A stretch of 64,000 nt of DNA from Rheinheimera aquimaris (lineage in GTDB: Bacteria > Pseudomonadota > Gammaproteobacteria > Enterobacterales > Alteromonadaceae): the NCBI RefSeq assembly GCF_020531985.1, contig NZ_JAJAVQ010000001.1, positions 248,001 to 312,000 on the forward strand. Reading direction: 5' to 3'. The notes under the pieces are model-generated. The model saw only the letters and a program-made list of their open reading frames with translations, was not told the origin of the DNA and made no database searches. A program made the position numbers and the translations under genes. Shown here piece by piece: positions 10,945 to 20,925 of the stretch (the stretch's first letter is position 1; every line of letters starts with the position of its first letter).

Positions 10945-11102
10945 CTATTTTATGTCTTGATTTTAGCTGTTTCATCCCCATGTTAATTGCAGTACTTAAA
11001 ACTATTCCCGGTAAGATATTGTTTTGAGCAGTAAGGCTAAATTCAGCCAGCATTTTTTATGCTATGTTGATTATTTGCCCGGGTTAACCAAGAGGAACTA
11101 CT

Positions 11103-11570
11103 ATGAAAGTCAATATTGGTATCAGCGAAGAACAGCGTAAATCGATTGCACAGGGCCTGGCAGTATTACTGGCCGATACTTACACATTGTATCTGAAAAC
11201 GCATAATTACCATTGGAATGTCACCGGCCCTATGTTTCAGACCCTGCATACGTTGTTTGAAGCGCAGTATACCGAGCTGGCAGTGGCCGTCGACGATATT
11301 GCCGAGCGCATCCGTGCGTTAGGGGAGTTTGCTCCCGGTTCTTATAAAGAGTACGCCAAACTGACCAGTATCAAAGAGGCAGAAGGCATTCCATCTGCTG
11401 AAGAAATGATTAAAGACCTGGTGAAAGGCCATGAAGCTATTGCCAAAACAGGCCGTTCTATAGTACCTACAGCGGACGAGGCGTCTGACGAGGTCACGCT
11501 GGATCTGTTAACTCAGCGTATGACAGTGCATGAAAAAACAGCCTGGATGTTACGTAGCCTGGTGGCGTAA
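11103..11570 (+). CDS. dps: Dps-type ferritin-like DNA-protection protein
   Basis: A 155-residue Dps/MrgA family protein: it forms a 12-mer shell that oxidises and stores iron and guards DNA against peroxide. The ferroxidase signature is clear: [18 protein letters not shown] then [19 protein letters not shown]. It has its own promoter region (160 bases) and a ribosome site AGAGGAAC just before the ATG. Regulation is not visible; I found no convincing OxyR site by eye. Confidence 0.93.
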   Translation: MKVNIGISEEQRKSIAQGLAVLLADTYTLYLKTHNYHWNVTGPMFQTLHTLFEAQYTELAVAVDDIAERIRALGEFAPGSYKEYAKLTSIKEAEGIPSAEEMIKDLVKGHEAIAKTGRSIVPTADEASDEVTLDLLTQRMTVHEKTAWMLRSLVA

Positions 11571-11577
11571 TCATCAG

Positions 11578-11607
11578 CTGGCAGGCCACACTGGTCTGGC
11601 CTGCCAG
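11578..11607 (+). terminator. Hairpin after dps
   Basis: CTGGCAGGCCA (11578-11588) pairs perfectly with TGGCCTGCCAG (11597-11607) across an 8-nt loop. There is no T-run after it, so it may be a terminator needing help or an mRNA-stabilising stem. Confidence 0.55.
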
Positions 11608-11752
11608 CATAACTTCATAACTAGCCTCAGAAAAATGTCGTTCTGACAAAAATCACTAAGTTTTTCCCGCCAAAGCTTGTAAAATCATATTCAGCAGTAA
11701 CACTTATAGCTGGTGCACTTTGGGGTGTATCCGCTAGGGGAGACAATATCCA

Positions 11753-12598
11753 ATGAAAGCCTTGCAATATGCGCAAAATGTTGCAGATCTGTTTGCTTTG
11801 CCGGAAGGATATTTAAAAGTAAAACAGTTGATGGACTCTGACATTGCGAGCCTTGATGAGATTGCCGAAGTTATTTTGCTCGACCCGGTATTAACCTCCA
11901 AGTTGCTGAAGCTGGCCAACAGTGCCATTTACAACTTGCCTTATCAGGTAGAAAGCGTTAGCAAGGCACTGCTGGTACTTGGTAAGACTCAGGTATACAA
12001 CCTGGTATTAAGTATCGGCATTTCCTCTGCATGCAGTAAAGTAGACACCTCTGCCATTGATTTGGAAAGGTTCTGGGAGCAAAGCATTAACGCAGCGCTT
12101 ATCGCCCGCTATCTCGCTCAGTGTTGTCAGCTAAAGCCAAACGATCGCTATTATGTTGCAGGGCTGCTGCATAATATCGGTGAACTGGTGGTTTTGCATA
12201 ATAACGCTGAACAAGCAAACCGCTGCCAAAACTACAGCGCAGAAGAAAGGCCATGGCAAGTACAAGAGCGTGAGCTTGGCTTTACCTATGCAGAATGTGG
12301 TGCTGAACTGCTGCACTTATGGCAGTTACCCGACAGCATTGTCGAACCCGTAGCGTTGCAACACAGCCATAAGTTTGTGCAAAAGAACACTGCGCAACTG
12401 GTATTACACCTTTCAGTAAGACTTGCGCTGGCAAACCAGCATCCGGAAATGTACTCAACCCGGCAACTGGTCGATCCATTCGTGCTTGAATTGTTAGAAC
12501 TGACGCAGCAGGATATCATTCGCGCTATCGATTTTTGTAACACTGAAGGCTTGTTTATCCTGTCTGTGTTAAACCCCAGAATCAGTACTATCTATTAA
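11753..12598 (+). CDS. HDOD domain signalling protein
   Basis: A 281-residue protein made of a single HDOD domain (about residues 15-215), a relative of HD phosphohydrolases without the full metal site. The pattern LDEIAEVILLDPVLTSKLLKLANSA (cited as residues 27-51) and GLLHNIGELVV near 140 are typical. HDOD proteins are linked to signal transduction and regulation of motility or cyclic-di-GMP pathways; the exact role of this one is unknown. It stands alone with a good ribosome site (AGGGGAG). Confidence 0.85.
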   Translation: MKALQYAQNVADLFALPEGYLKVKQLMDSDIASLDEIAEVILLDPVLTSKLLKLANSAIYNLPYQVESVSKALLVLGKTQVYNLVLSIGISSACSKVDTSAIDLERFWEQSINAALIARYLAQCCQLKPNDRYYVAGLLHNIGELVVLHNNAEQANRCQNYSAEERPWQVQERELGFTYAECGAELLHLWQLPDSIVEPVALQHSHKFVQKNTAQLVLHLSVRLALANQHPEMYSTRQLVDPFVLELLELTQQDIIRAIDFCNTEGLFILSVLNPRISTIY

Positions 12599-12658
12599 TT
12601 TAATAACAGACAAAGGCAGTATGTCTGCACTTTGTCTGCTACTCGGATATATTAACCC

Positions 12659-14341
12659 ATGAAGAAATCGCCACTGTACACTGCGTATTCAGGTTCAGCG
12701 TTATTGGAAACGCCATTGCTGAACAAGGGCAGTGCTTTCACTGTAGAAGAACGTCAGGCATTTAACCTGGCCGGTTTATTGCCTCCACGCTATGAAACCA
12801 TTGAAGAACAGGTAAGCCGTGCTTATATGCAGTACAAAAGCTTTGACACTGCAATTAACAAGCATATTTATCTGCGGGTAATTCAGGACAACAACGAAAC
12901 CTTATTTTATCGGTTGTTACAGCAGCACTTAGAAGAGATGATCCCGATTATCTATACGCCGACTGTCGGTGATGCCTGTGAACAGTTTTCTGATATCTAT
13001 CGTAGTGCCCGTGGTCTATTTATCAGCTACAACGACCGGTATCAGTTGGACGACGTATTGCGCAATGCAACGAAGCGCAAGGTAAAGGTTATTGTTGTTA
13101 CTGATGGCGAGCGGGTACTGGGCCTGGGCGACCAGGGTATCGGTGGCATGGGTATTTCTATCGGTAAGTTATCACTTTATACCGCTTGTGGCGGCATCAG
13201 CCCGGCTTATACCTTACCTGTGATGCTGGATGTTGGTACCAACAATGAAAAGCTGCTCAATGACCCTATGTACATGGGGCTGCGGCAAAAGCGGGTCGGG
13301 CAGGCGGAATACGACGAGTTTGTTGAACTGTTTATCCAGGCGGTAAAGCGCCGCTGGCCAGAGGCCATTATCCAGTTTGAAGATTTTGCCCAACCGAACG
13401 CAATGCCGTTGTTGCAACGTTACCGCGAACAGGTTTGCTGTTTTAATGATGATATACAGGGTACTGCGGCGGTGACTGTTGGCACCTTGCTGGCGGCGTG
13501 TCGCAGTAAAAACACCCGCTTGTCTGAACAAAAAGTGGTGTTTGTGGGTGCCGGCTCAGCCGGTTGTGGTATTGCAGAGCAGGTTATCAGCCAGATGGTG
13601 GCAGAAGGTATCACTGAGCAACAGGCCCGCAGCCAAATCTACATGATAGACAGGTTTGGCCTGCTCACCGACAACACACCGGGCTTACGTGACTTTCAGC
13701 AAGCGCTGACACAGTCTTCAGCCGCGATTGAAGGCTGGAGTTACAGTGGCGAGTTTCCAACATTGCTTGATGTGATGAACTGTGCTGCTCCTGGCGTGTT
13801 AATTGGCGTGTCCGGCCAGGCGGGGTTGTTTACCGAAGCCGTTGTTAGGGCAATGAAAGCCGGTGTTAGTACACCCATTATTTTCCCGCTGAGTAACCCG
13901 TCCCGGCAGGTTGAAGCAACGCCGGAGCAGGTTATCAGCTGGACAGACGGTGATGTGATTATTGCCACCGGCAGCCCGTTTGCACCTGTTAGCTACAATG
14001 GCAAACAGTTTGCCATTGCGCAGTGTAATAACAGTTATATTTTCCCGGGTATTGGCCTTGGCGTGATAGCCTGTAAAGCCCGGATCATCAGCGATGAAAT
14101 GTTAAGGGCCGCCAGCAAAACACTCGCCAATGCGTCGCCTTTGGCAAACAACGGCAGCGGTGGTTTATTACCGGCATTTACCGAGCTTGCGGCATTAAGT
14201 AAGCAAATCGCTTTTAACGTGGCGAAAGTGGCCATGGCGCAAGGCTTGGCACTTGAGTTGGACGACTCGTTATTGCAGCAAAAAATTGACGACAATTTCT
14301 GGTTACCAGAGTACCGTCAGTATAAACGGGTTAGCGCCTGA
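12659..14341 (+). CDS. maeA: NAD-dependent malic enzyme
   Basis: Oxidatively decarboxylates malate to pyruvate with NAD+. The 560 residues match the length of E. coli MaeA (565) and show [14 protein letters not shown], the catalytic tyrosine region, [29 protein letters not shown] and the NAD-binding [12 protein letters not shown]. Single-gene unit; the start follows a weak ribosome site. NAD preference is inferred from the SfcA-like sequence. Confidence 0.94.
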   Translation: MKKSPLYTAYSGSALLETPLLNKGSAFTVEERQAFNLAGLLPPRYETIEEQVSRAYMQYKSFDTAINKHIYLRVIQDNNETLFYRLLQQHLEEMIPIIYTPTVGDACEQFSDIYRSARGLFISYNDRYQLDDVLRNATKRKVKVIVVTDGERVLGLGDQGIGGMGISIGKLSLYTACGGISPAYTLPVMLDVGTNNEKLLNDPMYMGLRQKRVGQAEYDEFVELFIQAVKRRWPEAIIQFEDFAQPNAMPLLQRYREQVCCFNDDIQGTAAVTVGTLLAACRSKNTRLSEQKVVFVGAGSAGCGIAEQVISQMVAEGITEQQARSQIYMIDRFGLLTDNTPGLRDFQQALTQSSAAIEGWSYSGEFPTLLDVMNCAAPGVLIGVSGQAGLFTEAVVRAMKAGVSTPIIFPLSNPSRQVEATPEQVISWTDGDVIIATGSPFAPVSYNGKQFAIAQCNNSYIFPGIGLGVIACKARIISDEMLRAASKTLANASPLANNGSGGLLPAFTELAALSKQIAFNVAKVAMAQGLALELDDSLLQQKIDDNFWLPEYRQYKRVSA

Positions 14342-14438
14342 GACTGACAAAGCTCGTTACAATTAGTTTTAGACTTAACATTATGTAAAGGGTACGCTGT
14401 ATTCTGGTAATAAGCAGAACAACAAGGAACCCCTTTTT

Positions 14439-16319
14439 ATGTATAAGTCACTGATTGCCCTAGCTGTAGCCGGTGTTTTAGCCGGCTGCAGCCCAGCTGA
14501 AAAACCCGCAACTGATACCACAAACAACACTGCCGCCAATAATGCAGCTGCTCAGGTTACTGCTGAAAATACGCAGTCTGAAACTGAACGGCTGAATCAG
14601 TGGTTCGAGACAAAGTACGAAGAGCAATTGCAACAAAGCCCGTTGCAGATGACCTATATGGGGCGTAAAGATAAATACGACCAGGTTGACGATGCCTCTA
14701 TCGCCGCCGAAGACGAGCAGTTAGCCTGGCTTGCCGCTACCGTGGAAGAGTTAAAGTCGAGCTTTGATTACGCTAAATTGGAACCTGAAGCGAAAACGTC
14801 TTACGACGTGTGGATTTACCAGTACGAGCAGGCCAAAGAGGGCGCGGCATTTCGTAAACATGGCTATGTGTTTACGCAGATGAATGGTATTCACGCCATG
14901 CTGCCGCAAATCATGATTAACTTCCATAAAGTAGATACTGCAGAAGATATGCAGGCCTATGTCAAACGTATTGAGGGTATAAGCCGCGCAATAACACAGC
15001 TGCTGGAGCGCGCACAGGGCAATGCTGAGCATGATGTCCGGCCACCGCGTTTTGCTTATGAAGGAGTCATGGACCAAATTAACAACCTGATAAACGGCGC
15101 CCCCTTTACTGACGCAGAGCAGGACGTACCGCTGTGGGCGGATGCTAAGGGTAAAATTGATGCTTTGGTTCAAGCCGACAAACTGACAGACGAGCAGGCA
15201 AAGCAGTTATCGGAAGATGCGAAAAATGCACTGCAAACGCATTTCTTGCCGGCCTATACGGCGTTAAAGCAATGGCTGGAAAAAGATATTGAATTAACAG
15301 ACAAAATTGCTACCGGCGTTGGTAAACAACAAGGTGGTACCGACTACTACAATTATCGCCTTAAAGCGTCGACCACAACTGACTTAACGGCTGAACAAAT
15401 TCATCAGATTGGTTTAGACGAGGTAGAACGTTTAACCAAAGAGATGATCGCGATAAAAGATCAGGTAGGCTTTAAAGGCGATCTGAAAGCGTTCTTCAAA
15501 TTTATTAAAGACGATGACCAGTTCTATTATCCGGAAACCGATGCCGGTCGCGAGGCCTATCTGGAAGACTCAAGGCAGTATCTGGCGTTTATTAACGAGC
15601 AACTACCTAAATATTTCGGCATTTTGCCCAAGGCCGACCTTATCGTAAAACGGGTTGAACCGTTTCGCGAGCAACCAGGTGCAGCACAGCATTATTTCCC
15701 GGGTACACCTGATGGTGCGCGCCCTGGTATTTACTATGCGCACTTGTCAGATATGCGCTCTATGCCGAAGAATGAGATGGAAGCTATTGCTTACCATGAA
15801 GGTAACCCTGGCCACCATATGCAGATTTCAATAGCGCAGGAGCTGACATCTGTTCCTACCTTCCGCACGCAAGCTGGCTTTACGGCGTATTCTGAAGGTT
15901 GGGGCCTGTATGCTGAACTGTTAGCAAAAGAGATGGGCGCTTATCAGAACCCGTACTCTGATTTTGGCCGCCTGATCACCGAAATGTGGCGCGCTGTACG
16001 TTTAGTGGTAGATACCGGGCTGCATAGTAAGGGCTGGACTGAGCAACAGGCAATTGATTACTTCATGGATAAAACGCCGATTGCGCAAGGCGCTGTTATT
16101 TCAGAAGTTCGCCGTTATATTGTCTGGCCAGGACAGGCCACCGGTTATAAAATTGGTATGCTGAAAATCCTGGAACTGCGCGGTAAAGCCAAGCAGGCTC
16201 TTGGTGATAAGTTCGATATAAAAGCTTTCCATGACACTGTGCTGGGTGGCGGTGCTTTACCACTGAGTGTACTGGAAAAACGTGTAGACAACTGGGTTGA
16301 GCAGGTAAAATCCAGTTAA
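14439..16319 (+). CDS. DUF885 lipoprotein, putative metallopeptidase-like
   Basis: A 626-residue secreted lipoprotein. The signal peptide ends in the lipobox LAGC (Cys 16), followed by an Asn/Ala-rich linker to about residue 45. The rest is a DUF885 domain, whose conserved HEGNPGHHMQ motif lies near residue 448 and resembles an HExxH-like zinc site; AYSEGWGLYAELLAKEMG follows. Family members look like peptidases but few are characterised. Terminator at 16332. Confidence 0.85.
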   Translation: MYKSLIALAVAGVLAGCSPAEKPATDTTNNTAANNAAAQVTAENTQSETERLNQWFETKYEEQLQQSPLQMTYMGRKDKYDQVDDASIAAEDEQLAWLAATVEELKSSFDYAKLEPEAKTSYDVWIYQYEQAKEGAAFRKHGYVFTQMNGIHAMLPQIMINFHKVDTAEDMQAYVKRIEGISRAITQLLERAQGNAEHDVRPPRFAYEGVMDQINNLINGAPFTDAEQDVPLWADAKGKIDALVQADKLTDEQAKQLSEDAKNALQTHFLPAYTALKQWLEKDIELTDKIATGVGKQQGGTDYYNYRLKASTTTDLTAEQIHQIGLDEVERLTKEMIAIKDQVGFKGDLKAFFKFIKDDDQFYYPETDAGREAYLEDSRQYLAFINEQLPKYFGILPKADLIVKRVEPFREQPGAAQHYFPGTPDGARPGIYYAHLSDMRSMPKNEMEAIAYHEGNPGHHMQISIAQELTSVPTFRTQAGFTAYSEGWGLYAELLAKEMGAYQNPYSDFGRLITEMWRAVRLVVDTGLHSKGWTEQQAIDYFMDKTPIAQGAVISEVRRYIVWPGQATGYKIGMLKILELRGKAKQALGDKFDIKAFHDTVLGGGALPLSVLEKRVDNWVEQVKSS

Positions 16320-16331
16320 TTGATGTAACAG

Positions 16332-16358
16332 AAAAGGCTGCAGCAATGCAGCCTTTTT
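16332..16358 (+). terminator. Terminator after the DUF885 gene
   Basis: AAAAGGCTGC (16332-16341), 6-nt loop, GCAGCCTTTTT (16348-16358). Confidence 0.92.
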
Positions 16359-16384
16359 CATCTGAGCCGTTGTGACACGCTATT

Positions 16385-17527
16385 ATGCAAATTGATTTTG
16401 TATCTGATATTTCAACTTTGGACAGAGCGCAGTGGAATTCGCTGTTTGGCGGTAGCTATCCATTTTGTCAGTACGACTTTCTGTTAGCTCTGGAGCAGGG
16501 CGCAAGCGTAAATGGCAATAGCGGCTGGCAGAGCCAGCATCTGGTTGTCAGGCAAAATGGTCAGTTGATAGCCGCCATGCCGGCTTACCTTAAGTGGCAC
16601 TCTTATGGCGAGTACTTATTTGACTGGCAGTTTGCCGACGCCTACCGCCATTACAATTTGCCTTATTATCCCAAGCTGTTAAGCGCTGTGCCTTTTACCC
16701 CGGCGCAAGGGCCAAGGCTGGGTATAGCTGCAGGTTATCAGCATATTGATATGTTAAAGCCAATAACCGAAGCGTTGGTTAAACTGATTGATTCGTCGGA
16801 ACTCAGCCAGTTTCAATGTTTATATGCCAGCGATAACGACAAAGCAGCATTTCGTCAAAGTGGATATCAGGAACGTATTGATGTTCAGTTTTTGTGGCAA
16901 AACAGCGGATATCAGCATTTCGACGATTTTCTGCAGCAATTAACATCACGCAAACGCAAGCAGATCCGCAAAGAGCGCCAGGCAGTATCAGAGCAGGGGG
17001 TAGAGATCCGCATTATTACCGGCGCTGATTTAACGTTGGCTTTCTGGCAGCAGTTTTACCGGTTTTACCGCGCAACTTATAGCAAACGCTCCGGTCATGG
17101 CGGTTACCTGACATTACAGACATTTGTACATTGGGGGCAGAGCATGGCAAATCAGATTGTGGTATTTGCCGCCTTCAGACAGCATGATATGGTCGCGGCG
17201 GCGTTATGCTTTAGATCAGACGATACGCTGTACGGCCGTTACTGGGGTTGTAATGAAGATTTCAGACAGTTGCATTTTGAATGCTGCTATTACAGCGGCA
17301 TACAATACTGCATTGAGCACAAACTGCAGTATTTTGATGCCGGTGCCCAGGGCGAACACAAGCTGCAACGCGGCTTTGAACCTGTGCTACGCTCGGGCTT
17401 CTACCATATTAAACCCACTATACTAAGCCCGGCGATTAATGATTATATGCAGCGTGAACACCAGGCAGTACGCCAGTATCAGGCTGAGGCAACCACACAA
17501 CTGCCGTACAAACTAAAGCACATTTAG
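16385..17527 (+). CDS. FemAB/GNAT-like protein (DUF482, 'peptidogalycan biosynthesis' family)
   Basis: A 380-residue soluble protein of the FemAB-like group within the GNAT fold (PF04339 as I recognise it). Typical segments are RKRKQIRKERQAV near residue 191 and the C-terminal FDAGAQGEHKLQRGFEPV. The family is named for resemblance to peptidoglycan cross-bridge enzymes, but gammaproteobacterial members have no proven substrate. Its last 4 bases overlap the convergent glutaredoxin-like gene. Confidence 0.82.
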   Translation: MQIDFVSDISTLDRAQWNSLFGGSYPFCQYDFLLALEQGASVNGNSGWQSQHLVVRQNGQLIAAMPAYLKWHSYGEYLFDWQFADAYRHYNLPYYPKLLSAVPFTPAQGPRLGIAAGYQHIDMLKPITEALVKLIDSSELSQFQCLYASDNDKAAFRQSGYQERIDVQFLWQNSGYQHFDDFLQQLTSRKRKQIRKERQAVSEQGVEIRIITGADLTLAFWQQFYRFYRATYSKRSGHGGYLTLQTFVHWGQSMANQIVVFAAFRQHDMVAAALCFRSDDTLYGRYWGCNEDFRQLHFECCYYSGIQYCIEHKLQYFDAGAQGEHKLQRGFEPVLRSGFYHIKPTILSPAINDYMQREHQAVRQYQAEATTQLPYKLKHI

Positions 17528-17904
17528 CGCGGGCTAAAGCGGCTATTGAGGTATTTAATAATATCAGCCGATTCATACAGCCACTGAACATTGCCGGCTG
17601 CATTTTCAATACGCAAACATGGCACTTTCACGCGGCCACCTTCGTTAGCCAACAGCTGCCGGTACTCGTTATTGCGCTGTGCATCGCGTTTTTCTACCGG
17701 CAGGTTAAGCCGGGCAATTTCCTTACGTACCCTGATACAAAACGGGCAGGCGTTAAACTGATATAGCTGCAGCTGCTGGCAAGCAGCATTAACATCAGCC
17801 TGGGCCACGCCACAACGCTTGATCCCTTTAGGTGTTGTCAGCTTTTCGCTTAATAACATTGCCGGGGTAAGGATAAGACGGATAACTTTGAACAGAATAC
17901 GCAT
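17524..17904 (-). CDS. Glutaredoxin-like thiol-disulfide protein
   Basis: A 126-residue protein with a hydrophobic N-terminal stretch (LFKVIRLILTPAMLL) that could anchor it at the membrane, then a glutaredoxin fold with the redox motif CPFC near residue 54 and the cis-proline segment KVPCLRI. It ends ESADIIKYLNSRF, as glutaredoxins do. Converges on the FemAB-like gene with a 4-base overlap. Confidence 0.85.
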   Translation of the reverse strand: MRILFKVIRLILTPAMLLSEKLTTPKGIKRCGVAQADVNAACQQLQLYQFNACPFCIRVRKEIARLNLPVEKRDAQRNNEYRQLLANEGGRVKVPCLRIENAAGNVQWLYESADIIKYLNSRFSPR

Positions 17905-17988
17905 ACTGCTGCCTGTTTTGCACTCAGTTTGAAAAACGGCGCGGATTGTAGCACAGCCACGCCGTTTGTCCCGAGTTAATGCAGATAT

Positions 17989-18828
17989 TTACAAACCGAA
18001 GGGTGTAAAATCTTCTGTACTGTGGCGCTCTGGCAGTTGTGGGCCGTCGCCAAAACTGCGGTTTACGATATAACCACGTTTAACAGCCGGCCTCTCGTCC
18101 AGCTGTTTTGCCCAGCGCATCAGATGCTTATAGCTTTGAGTATCAAGAAACTCGGCAGCGTTATAGGCGCGGTTTAATGCAATACCGCCATACCACGGCC
18201 AGATGGCCATATCGGCAATGCTGTATTCGCTGCCAGCGACAAACTCATTTTTTGCCAGTTGTTTATCCAGTACATCAAGCTGTCGCTTGGTTTCCATCGC
18301 ATAGCGGTTAATGGGGTACTCGTACTTTTCCGGCGCATAAGCATAAAAGTGGCCAAAGCCGCCGCCGACAAAAGGCGCACTGCCCATCTGCCAGAATAAC
18401 CAGTTTAATGCTTCAGTGCGTTTTGCCGGATCTTTTGGCAAAAATGCGCCGAACTTTTCCGCCAGATACAGCAAAATAGAACCGGATTCAAATACCCTGA
18501 CACCGTTTGTTGTATCAAGCAGTGCCGGAATTTTCGAGTTAGGGTTTAGCTCAACAAAACCGCTGCCAAACTGATCACCATCGCCAATTTTTATTAGCCA
18601 GGCATCATACTCTGCGCCGCTAAAACCCGCAGCGAGTAACTCTTCCAGCATAATATTTACTTTAACGCCGTTGGGTGTCGCCAAAGAATATAACTGCAGC
18701 GGGTGTTTACCTTTAGGTAAGGCTTTTTCATGTGTTGGGCCAGAAACCGGGCGGTTAATACTGGCAAACTGCCCGCCGTTTTCAGCGTCCCAGGTCCATA
18801 CTTTTGGTGGCGTGTAGCTGTTGCTCAT
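17989..18828 (-). CDS. yghU: Glutathione transferase-like disulfide-bond oxidoreductase YghU
   Basis: 279 residues, close to E. coli YghU (288), which reduces organic disulfides and hydroperoxides using two bound glutathiones. Thioredoxin-like N domain (about 45-130, with NPNSKIPALLD and FESGSILLYLAEKFG) and all-helical C domain. The N-terminal PPKVWTWDAENGGQFASINR segment is typical of YghU. Ribosome site AGGAG before the ATG. Confidence 0.92.
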   Translation of the reverse strand: MSNSYTPPKVWTWDAENGGQFASINRPVSGPTHEKALPKGKHPLQLYSLATPNGVKVNIMLEELLAAGFSGAEYDAWLIKIGDGDQFGSGFVELNPNSKIPALLDTTNGVRVFESGSILLYLAEKFGAFLPKDPAKRTEALNWLFWQMGSAPFVGGGFGHFYAYAPEKYEYPINRYAMETKRQLDVLDKQLAKNEFVAGSEYSIADMAIWPWYGGIALNRAYNAAEFLDTQSYKHLMRWAKQLDERPAVKRGYIVNRSFGDGPQLPERHSTEDFTPFGL

Positions 18829-18967
18829 AACATGCTCCTGCTAGGTAGTTTTGAGATAAGGAGTTTGGCTTAACCTATCAGCGGATATTGGCACTACAGC
18901 AGATGATTACAAGCGTGTGGTTATAACCTTTTGTTGTATAGCCGGTACTTTAGGCCTAAGCACACTG

Positions 18968-19570
18968 TCAGCTAACCCGGCTAAAATGCAGCAGCCGGTT
19001 ATTCGCCGGCATAGCATGATCACACTGCAGCGCAAAGCCGGCCGATAAAGCCAGCTGCAATACCGCTTCTATATCCCGTATACCCATTAGCGGGTTTTGC
19101 GCTTTTAGCGATGCATCAAACATGGCATTACTTTCACTGGTAAATTGGCCGTTGTAATTAAACGGGCCGTAAATACACAGCTCAGCTTTAGCATGACAAA
19201 AGTCGGGCAGGCGGCTAAACAATGTTTGCACCACTTGCCACGGCATTATGTGCAGCGTGTTGGCGCTGAATACCGCATCGACCTGCTGCTGCGGGCCATT
19301 ATTTTCACGGATATCCAGCTGCAGCGGCGATGGTAGGTTGGGCAGGGCAGCCAGGCGCAACCGCTCGGTCAGATCGGGCAGATACACCGCCTGGTCTGAC
19401 GCCTGCCAGGTTAAATGCGGCAAAGCGGCGGCAAAATGCACAGCATGCTGGCCTGTACCACTGCCTACTTCCAACGCCTTAGAACTTTTGGCAAAAGCGT
19501 GTTGCAACACGGCCAGAATAGGGGCTTTGTTGTTTTCACATGCCTGAGAAAAGGCCAGGGTAGCCGCCAT
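18968..19570 (-). CDS. DUF938 class I SAM-dependent methyltransferase
   Basis: 200 residues with the SAM-binding motif LEVGSGTGQHAVHFA near residue 36 and the DUF938 hallmark FSANTLHIMPW near 103, then YGPFNYNGQFTSESNAMFD. Function of the family is not established. Seventeen bases separate it from the next gene downstream on the same strand, so they may be co-transcribed. Confidence 0.85.
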   Translation of the reverse strand: MAATLAFSQACENNKAPILAVLQHAFAKSSKALEVGSGTGQHAVHFAAALPHLTWQASDQAVYLPDLTERLRLAALPNLPSPLQLDIRENNGPQQQVDAVFSANTLHIMPWQVVQTLFSRLPDFCHAKAELCIYGPFNYNGQFTSESNAMFDASLKAQNPLMGIRDIEAVLQLALSAGFALQCDHAMPANNRLLHFSRVS

Positions 19571-19587
19571 AATAATTTCACTCCGTG

Positions 19588-20232
19588 TTAGAAATGTACC
19601 GAAACACCGGTACCCAGTAACGATGCATCGCTGTCAAACTGGTAATTTACATATAAATCGAACATCGGCGTAAAGCGGTAGCGTAATGTAATGTCGCCGT
19701 AGGTGCTGCTGTCTGTATTAGAACCGTCGCCGTAGCGTAGCGCCGCACCCAGCTCTAACTCAGGGATAATAAGGTAGCGAAAACCGGCTCCGGCCACAAA
19801 ACCATTTACTGCATCATTTTCAAAACCAACAACACCAACTTCAGAGCGGACATAAGCCGCTTCAAAGAAAGAATCAATATTGTCACTAACAGATTGACGT
19901 AAACCTAAACCGGCCTGCCATTCAGATGCTTCAAACTCTAAACCCATAATATCGTCCAGCAGCGGCAAATCGCCGGACACATCATAGTAAGACGCATGCA
20001 AATACCAGTTATCAGACAGCAAATAACTGGCTTTAAGCTGATAGCCATTCATATCGACATCGTTACCGGCAATATTATCAAGCGTTGCTTTTGCATAACC
20101 GGCGCTAACGTAAGTCCAGCTGATGTCTTTGTTAGTAGACTGATTCCAGCGAGAGCCAAACGTATTTGCTTGCACCGTTAAAGCAGTGCTGCCTAAAGCG
20201 ACTAACGCCAAGCCTGTAATAATTGACTTCAT
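19588..20232 (-). CDS. Outer-membrane beta-barrel protein
   Basis: A 214-residue protein with a clear Sec signal peptide (MKSIITGLALVALGSTALTVQA, 22 residues given here by its range 1-22) and a body of alternating strands ending in a C-terminal aromatic residue (VSVHF), as in OmpW/OmpA-like small barrels. An upstream in-frame start (20286) would spoil the signal peptide; the ATG at 20232 is preferred. Substrate unknown. It is the last clearly chromosomal gene before the terminus integration zone. Confidence 0.8.
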   Translation of the reverse strand: MKSIITGLALVALGSTALTVQANTFGSRWNQSTNKDISWTYVSAGYAKATLDNIAGNDVDMNGYQLKASYLLSDNWYLHASYYDVSGDLPLLDDIMGLEFEASEWQAGLGLRQSVSDNIDSFFEAAYVRSEVGVVGFENDAVNGFVAGAGFRYLIIPELELGAALRYGDGSNTDSSTYGDITLRYRFTPMFDLYVNYQFDSDASLLGTGVSVHF

Positions 20233-20443
20233 AAAGCCTCTGTTGTGATCTAAGGGAAATAACTTACGGCATAGTAACAGTTTCACAATAAACTTGTGAA
20301 TATATTGAGTTTGTTTATGATTTGGATAGGGCAGAGTTATACCTAGTTTGGGCGGTAATTGTTATTTTTAACGGTTTGGATTCAAAATCAGCCAGTTAGT
20401 AGGTGTAAAAGAATTAACAGAAATCCAACTAGTCATATTTTCC
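20233..20443. other. AT-rich gap, possible left edge of the integration zone
   Basis: Contains the promoter of the beta-barrel gene. The only other thing I see is AATTAACAGAA at 20412-20422, two mismatches from a XerD arm (ATTTAACATAA). It could be a decayed left att scar, but the match alone is weak. Confidence 0.3.
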
Positions 20444-20881
20444 TCAATCTTTACTTACGAGAACTAAATAATCTGCACTAACCCAATTAAGATTTTCAGA
20501 GTACATAATCAACGCCCAGTCGCTAGTAAAGGAATAAACTTTTATCCGTGTTCCTTTTGTTAAATGCCCTAGAATTTCTGAGTTCTCGTCAGGCCTATTT
20601 CTGACATTCAACTTAACGGCTGTAACCTCATACAACCCATATTTTTTAACCGACATACTCGTTTCCTGTATCGAGGTAGACGAAAAGCTTTTTGATACCT
20701 GGGATTGATAGGTGGATTTAGGCATTTCAGCGGCTTTAACTGACGTGCCGATACGGCAAGTCTTCGACCAAGAAATACAGGAATTACCGCATGGTTGTCC
20801 TTTCTTGCAATTCTTAGCAAAAGCGACAGGAGATATGATTAGAAGGAGCAAAGCAGCTACAATAACGAGTATCTTATCCAT
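20444..20881 (-). CDS. Secreted SH3b-domain protein with a Cys-rich segment
   Basis: 145 residues counted from MDKILVIV: a signal peptide (cleavage near AFA-KNC), a cysteine-rich stretch CKKGQPCGNSCISWSKTC (about residues 24-41), a Ser/Thr linker, and a C-terminal bacterial SH3 domain (about 86-145: KLNVRNRPDENSEILGHL, then WVSADYL). Such secreted SH3b domains usually bind cell wall or other ligands. The annotated start could also be 20896 (MMGH...), but that would lengthen the signal peptide oddly. Possibly phage-borne cargo, since it lies in the integration zone; no proof. Confidence 0.65.
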   Translation of the reverse strand: MDKILVIVAALLLLIISPVAFAKNCKKGQPCGNSCISWSKTCRIGTSVKAAEMPKSTYQSQVSKSFSSTSIQETSMSVKKYGLYEVTAVKLNVRNRPDENSEILGHLTKGTRIKVYSFTSDWALIMYSENLNWVSADYLVLVSKD

Positions 20882-20925
20882 TAGATGTCCCATCAAGTTA
20901 TTTAAGTTAATTTAAAATCTATATC

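Noticed and set aside
14370..14385. TTAACATTATGTAAA resembling a dif arm
   Set aside because: Only partial, lies in the ordinary promoter of the DUF885 gene, no phage nearby.
20412..20422. AATTAACAGAA as the left end of the integration zone
   Set aside because: Two mismatches in 11 AT-rich bases, no hairpin after it as at the other two scars; kept only as a weak candidate.
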